Part shown: in pieces, positions 12,092 to 13,576 of the stretch
How the letters are laid out: each line of letters begins with the position of its first letter
How positions within the stretch are numbered: the stretch's first letter is position 1
From: Aquariibacter sp964433315
GTDB lineage: Bacteria; Pseudomonadota; Gammaproteobacteria; Burkholderiales; Burkholderiaceae_C
DNA: 13,576 nt
Assembly: GCA_964433315.1 (NCBI GenBank)
Contig: CAYSQO010000056.1
Coordinates: 1 to 13,576 of the forward strand
Reading direction: 5' to 3'
The notes under the pieces: model-generated
Told to the model about the DNA's origin: nothing
Database searches by the model: none
What the model saw: the letters and a program-made list of their open reading frames with translations, nothing else
Program-made: the position numbers and the translations under genes

Positions 12092-13576
12092 ATGCCTTCC
12101 GCTCCGACTGTCCCTGCCGATCCGCCCCCCGAGAAGCTGCCGAAGGTCCGGTCGCGCTCTGGCCTGGCCCGGCTGGGGCGATGGCTGCTGGGGTTCCTCA
12201 TCCTGGGCCCCAGTGTGCTGGGGCTGCTCTGGCTCGTGCTCCAGTGGGGCATTCTGCCCCGGATCGACCATTGGCGACCCTGGGTGGAGCAGCGCGCCAC
12301 CGAGGCCCTCGGCCGGCCGCTGCGGATCGGCGCGATCAGCACCCATGGCGGCCGCGCCTGGCAGCAGGAACTGCGCATCGAGCGCGTCCAGCTCTTCGAT
12401 GCCCAGGGCCAGGTCGCCCTGGAACTGCCGGCGCTGCGGGCCACGGTCTCGCCGACCTCGCTGCTGCACTGGCCGCCACGGCTGACCCTGCTGGAGCTCC
12501 AGGCCCCGCGGCTCGACATCCGCCGCGACGTCCACGGCCAGCTGTGGATCGGCGGCCTGGCCCTCGCCACCGCCACCGCCGACCCGGACGATCGCCTCGC
12601 CGACTGGCTGCTGCGCCAGCCGCAGCTGCGCATCGTCGACGGCCAGCTGCGCTGGCTCGACGAGCGCCGCGGCGCCCCGCCGCTGAGCCTGGACCGGGTC
12701 GACCTACAGTGGCACAACGGCGTGCGCCACCACGCCTTGCGCATCGACGCCAGCCCGCCGGCCGACTGGGGCGAGCGCTTCAGCCTGCGTGCCGACTGGA
12801 CCCGCCCCCTGCTGCTGCCGCTGGGCCATGTCGGCGAGGCCGGCCGCCTGCTCGCCTCGCCGGCCGACTGGCGGCGCTGGCGCGGCAGCCTCTATGCCGA
12901 GCTGCCGCGTGCCGACGTGCAGCAGCTGTCCCGCCATCTCAGCCTGCCCGTGGACCTGCAGCGGGGCGATGGCGCGCTGCGCGCCTGGTTCGATTTCGCC
13001 GACGGCCGCGCCGAGGACCTGACCCTGGACCTGGCGCTCGACACCGTCACCCTGCGCCTGGCGCCCCACCTGGCGCCGCTGGACCTGCGCCGCCTGCGCG
13101 GTCGCCTGCAGGCGCGGGACGGTCCGCTCGGCGGCCGCCTGCGCCTGGAGGACCTGAGCTTCCACACCCCCGAGGGCGAGGCCTGGCCGGCCACCACCAC
13201 CACCCTGGCCTGGCGCTACGCCCCGGCCGAGCCCGCCCGGCCGGCCGCGGCGGCCTCCGCCGGCTCCGCCGTCGACGCGGGGCCTGCGCCGTCCGAGCCC
13301 GAACCCGCGCCCGACCTGCTCTTCTTCGGCCAGCGTCCGCTCGCCGGCGGCGAGCTCAGCGTCGGCCAGCTCGACCTGGCCCACCTCGGCCGCCTGGCGG
13401 CCCGCCTGCCGCTGCCGCCGCTGGGGCAGCAGACCCTGGCCGAGCTGGCCCCCGAAGGCCAGGTCAGGCAGCTGGACCTCCGCTGGGAGGGCCGGCTCGA
13501 AGCGCCCGCAGCCCTGCAGGTGTCGGCCGGCTTCGAAGGCCTGACGCTTGCGGCCCGCGCGCTGCCGACCGACCCG
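12092..13576 (+). CDS. YhdP family (AsmA-like, TIGR02099-type) protein, truncated by the window edge
   Basis: An uninterrupted frame runs from the ATG at 12092 to the last base, giving 495 codons without a stop. The N-terminus is a short Pro-rich cytoplasmic tail, a basic patch, and one membrane helix (about residues 31-52). The periplasmic opening follows, with LPRIDHWRPWVEQRATEALG and PLRIGAIS, the pattern of YhdP/AsmA-like proteins, then repeated amphipathic beta-strand segments. Family members are usually well over 1,000 residues, so at least half is missing. YhdP and related proteins bridge inner and outer membranes and carry phospholipid outward. A low-complexity Ala/Pro/Glu stretch at about 380-408 is probably a linker. 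No upstream in-frame start is available, and the leader lacks an SD. Confidence 0.88.
   Translation, partial: MPSAPTVPADPPPEKLPKVRSRSGLARLGRWLLGFLILGPSVLGLLWLVLQWGILPRIDHWRPWVEQRATEALGRPLRIGAISTHGGRAWQQELRIERVQLFDAQGQVALELPALRATVSPTSLLHWPPRLTLLELQAPRLDIRRDVHGQLWIGGLALATATADPDDRLADWLLRQPQLRIVDGQLRWLDERRGAPPLSLDRVDLQWHNGVRHHALRIDASPPADWGERFSLRADWTRPLLLPLGHVGEAGRLLASPADWRRWRGSLYAELPRADVQQLSRHLSLPVDLQRGDGALRAWFDFADGRAEDLTLDLALDTVTLRLAPHLAPLDLRRLRGRLQARDGPLGGRLRLEDLSFHTPEGEAWPATTTTLAWRYAPAEPARPAAAASAGSAVDAGPAPSEPEPAPDLLFFGQRPLAGGELSVGQLDLAHLGRLAARLPLPPLGQQTLAELAPEGQVRQLDLRWEGRLEAPAALQVSAGFEGLTLAARALPTDP

Noticed and set aside
11928..12485. Plus-strand open frame overlapping the start of the YhdP-family gene
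   Set aside because: The frame from 12092 has a membrane helix and AsmA-like features and stays open to the window end; this one is in another frame with Arg/Ser/Cys-rich content.
1..13576. CRISPR arrays, tRNA/rRNA genes, transposases, attachment sites
   Set aside because: No evenly spaced repeats, cloverleaf-like sequences, transposase motifs or flanking direct repeats were seen by eye.

Overview
The window is very GC-rich, densely packed DNA in which nearly every codon ends in G or C. The gene content (divergent glnE and YhdP-family genes, a separate RfaE2-type heptose adenylyltransferase, an FeS-type photolyase and a LitR/CarH-like regulator) points to a betaproteobacterium, most likely Burkholderiales. 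The taxon is an inference from gene types and arrangement, not from a marker gene.

Left part (1-3513, minus strand): a tightly packed operon of an FAD/NAD(P)-binding amine-oxidase-like flavoprotein (TTG start, strong SD), a DUF1365 protein and a Cfa-like SAM methyltransferase. A further gene may begin at the left edge. This trio is known from several proteobacteria, where the methylase and flavoprotein members make methylated or furan fatty acids and respond to singlet oxygen or light.

Centre (3514-4119): a 606-base divergent promoter region. It contains an AT-richer island with a 31-base imperfect palindrome over back-to-back -10 elements, two copies of a 14-base motif, and a purine-rich tract enclosed by a 7-bp stem. 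Read from the minus strand, that tract is a string of anti-SD-like CCUCC units in the leader of the lipid operon.

Right of it (4120-6790, plus strand): three genes with ATGA/GTGA overlaps. They encode a MerR-family regulator with a C-terminal B12-binding domain carrying the CarH/LitR motifs W-x9-EH and E-x-H-x-x-G, a 59-residue DUF2256 zinc-finger-like protein, and an FeS-BCP/PhrB-type photolyase with all four cluster cysteines. Together with the lipid operon this looks like a light and photo-oxidative stress locus: a cobalamin photosensor, DNA photorepair and membrane lipid modification under one divergent control region.

Further right are a ferritin-like diiron protein (6875-7741), the heptose-1-phosphate adenylyltransferase rfaE2 (7769-8263, possibly leaderless), and convergent to it a rhombosortase-like intramembrane protease (8284-8997) whose start overlaps the stop of glnE (8994-11900). 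A divergent, truncated YhdP/AsmA-like gene begins at 12092 and runs off the right edge. I saw no rRNA, tRNA, insertion sequence or CRISPR array.
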